From positions 1 to 7,934 of the forward strand of contig CAVGBO010000085.1 of assembly GCA_963627465.1 (NCBI GenBank): a stretch of DNA of 7,934 nucleotides. The letters are read 5' to 3'. Shown one piece after another: positions 6,742 through 7,934 of the stretch. Position numbers and translations under genes: made by a program. Position 1 is the first letter of the stretch, and each line of letters opens with the position of its first letter. The notes beneath the pieces are model-generated. The model did not search any database, was not told where the DNA came from, and saw nothing but the letters and a program-made list of their open reading frames with translations. Source of the DNA: CAKUFA01 sp963627465. Its GTDB lineage: Bacteria; Bacillota; Clostridia; Christensenellales; Aristaeellaceae.

Positions 6742-7929
6742 ATGAAGAAGATTCTTCTGCGTTTCCTTGCCCTTTTGACCCTGATGACCCTGTGCGTCTC
6801 CTTGGCCTCGGCAGATGTGCTGCTCCGGGCAGGGGGAAGCTTCGGCTATGCCATTGACAGTCAGGGGGTCATTTGGGGCTGGGGTGATAACACCAAGGGA
6901 CAGCTGGGAGACGGCACCAAGCAGCGCCGGTATTCCCCTGTGCATGTGGCGTCCGGGCTGGACGGCAGCCAGGTGGCGGATATTCAGTGCGGCAATGAAA
7001 ACACAGTGTTCCTCATGAAGGACGGCACCGTGTACACCTGCGGCCCCAATAACTACGGTCAGCAAGGGGTGAAGGATGCCCCCAGCTACGTGTACGAGCC
7101 CATTCAGATTCCCACCCTGTCGGACATTGTGCAGATTGCCTGCGGCTTCGGTCAGTGCCTGGCACGCACCTCGGACGGTCATGTGTGGGCATGGGGACGG
7201 AATAACTGCGGACAGATCGGCAACGGCACCACCACCGGGGCAAAAGAGCCGGTACTGCTTGACTTGGAGCACATTACGGACATCCAGTGCGGCGGCAAGT
7301 TCTGCATGGCCATGGATGAGGACGGCAACATCTGGGGCTGGGGAGACAATGAAAGCGGTCAGCTGCTCATGACCGGCAAGAAGAACACCAAGGTGAAGGT
7401 GCCCACCCTGCTTTCCGTCAGCGGACAGTTTACCCAGATCGCCTGCGGCGGCAGCACCGCCTTTGGGCTGGATCATGAGGGCAACCTGTGGAGCTGGGGC
7501 AAGAATGACTACTGGCAAATGGGCACCAACGAGGTGAGCAAAAGCTCCTCCGAGCCTAAGCGGGTCATGCTGCCGGAAGGCTTGCATATCAAGGAGATTC
7601 ACGCATACAACTCCCACACGGCGGTGCTGACGGAGGAAGGGGAAGTGTACCAGTGGGGTCGCACCTACAGCGGACAGCTGGGCAACGGCAAGCGTCCCTA
7701 TCGTTCCCTGCCCCTGAAGGCCTGCCCGGAAGACGGAGAAGTGCAGCAGGTGGCTACCGGCTCTTCCTCCACCTATGTGCTGCTGGATGACGGCATTATT
7801 CGCACCAGCGGCTACAGCGCCGTGGGACAGACCGGGGCATTCCACACCTCCAAAGGATACATCTGCAACTGGCAGAACACAGGACTGAACCTGTTGACCG
7901 GTGAGTGGATTGACCAGCATAACAAGTGA
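6742..7929 (+). CDS. Secreted RCC1-repeat beta-propeller protein
   Basis: This 395-residue protein has an N-terminal signal peptide (two lysines, a leucine-rich core at about residues 4-21 and an Ala-Ser-Ala cleavage site after residue 24), so it is probably exported. C18 lies in the hydrophobic core, but the preceding leucine does not fit a lipobox. The mature part has seven RCC1-type repeats about 50 residues apart: motifs near 43-58 (WGWGDN..GQLGDG), 97-109, 148-162, 197-208, 249-261, 302-316 and a degenerate 352-364. Most repeats follow an I(Q/A)CG strand. Seven units would close a full seven-bladed propeller. Bacterial RCC1 proteins usually serve as binding scaffolds, and no catalytic residues or cell-wall anchor (LPXTG, SLH) are visible, so the role is unknown. 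The ATG follows AGAAGG at 6730-6735 with a 6-base gap. The gene ends five bases before the window edge. Confidence 0.93.
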   Translation: MKKILLRFLALLTLMTLCVSLASADVLLRAGGSFGYAIDSQGVIWGWGDNTKGQLGDGTKQRRYSPVHVASGLDGSQVADIQCGNENTVFLMKDGTVYTCGPNNYGQQGVKDAPSYVYEPIQIPTLSDIVQIACGFGQCLARTSDGHVWAWGRNNCGQIGNGTTTGAKEPVLLDLEHITDIQCGGKFCMAMDEDGNIWGWGDNESGQLLMTGKKNTKVKVPTLLSVSGQFTQIACGGSTAFGLDHEGNLWSWGKNDYWQMGTNEVSKSSSEPKRVMLPEGLHIKEIHAYNSHTAVLTEEGEVYQWGRTYSGQLGNGKRPYRSLPLKACPEDGEVQQVATGSSSTYVLLDDGIIRTSGYSAVGQTGAFHTSKGYICNWQNTGLNLLTGEWIDQHNK

Positions 7930-7934
7930 CAAGG

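Noticed and set aside
6742..6800. Lipoprotein signal at C18 of the RCC1 protein
   Set aside because: The residue before the cysteine is leucine, not Gly, Ala or Ser, and an Ala-Ser-Ala signal peptidase I site follows.
6718..7932. 404-codon frame antisense to the RCC1 gene
   Set aside because: Its apparent repeats only mirror the RCC1 repeats on the other strand.

Overview
The window suggests a moderately GC-rich Gram-positive anaerobe of the Clostridia, perhaps an Oscillospiraceae/Ruminococcaceae-type gut bacterium. The evidence is GC-biased third codon positions, strong AGGAGG-like ribosome binding sites, an AzlC/AzlD pair, a Bacillus-type pyrimidine-nucleoside phosphorylase, and a secreted RCC1-repeat protein. 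This placement is inference from gene style; the window has no rRNA or other taxonomic marker. All six genes are on the + strand.

Layout. Positions 1-579 hold no convincing gene. They hold an unusually dense series of perfect stem-loops, many with GAA/TTC loops, between about 184 and 495, and then a sigma-70-like promoter (about 506-535). From 580 to 6533 comes a tightly packed gene series that looks like one operon: an alpha/beta hydrolase of the monoacylglycerol lipase type (580-1512), pyrimidine-nucleoside phosphorylase (1542-2873), the two subunits of an AzlCD branched-chain amino acid exporter (about 2935-3648 and 3645-3962, stop and start overlapping), and a class 3 aldehyde dehydrogenase (4005-6533). 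The dehydrogenase carries an unusual 385-residue N-terminal extension with an acidic Pro/Glu/Ala linker. A 208-base gap without an obvious terminator leads to a secreted seven-repeat RCC1 beta-propeller protein (6742-7929).

How the genes fit together. The operon mixes lipid or ester hydrolysis, nucleoside salvage, amino acid export and aldehyde oxidation. No single pathway joins them, so the shared theme is at most general catabolism and detoxification. The phosphorylase releases (deoxy)ribose-1-phosphate, whose breakdown yields acetaldehyde, and the hydrolase could release lipid products. A link from either to the aldehyde dehydrogenase is possible but unproven.

The points most worth a second look are the stem-loop array upstream of the operon and the N-terminal extension of the aldehyde dehydrogenase, whose two segments I do not recognise. 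No CRISPR array, tRNA, rRNA, insertion sequence, phage gene or recognisable defence system is visible.
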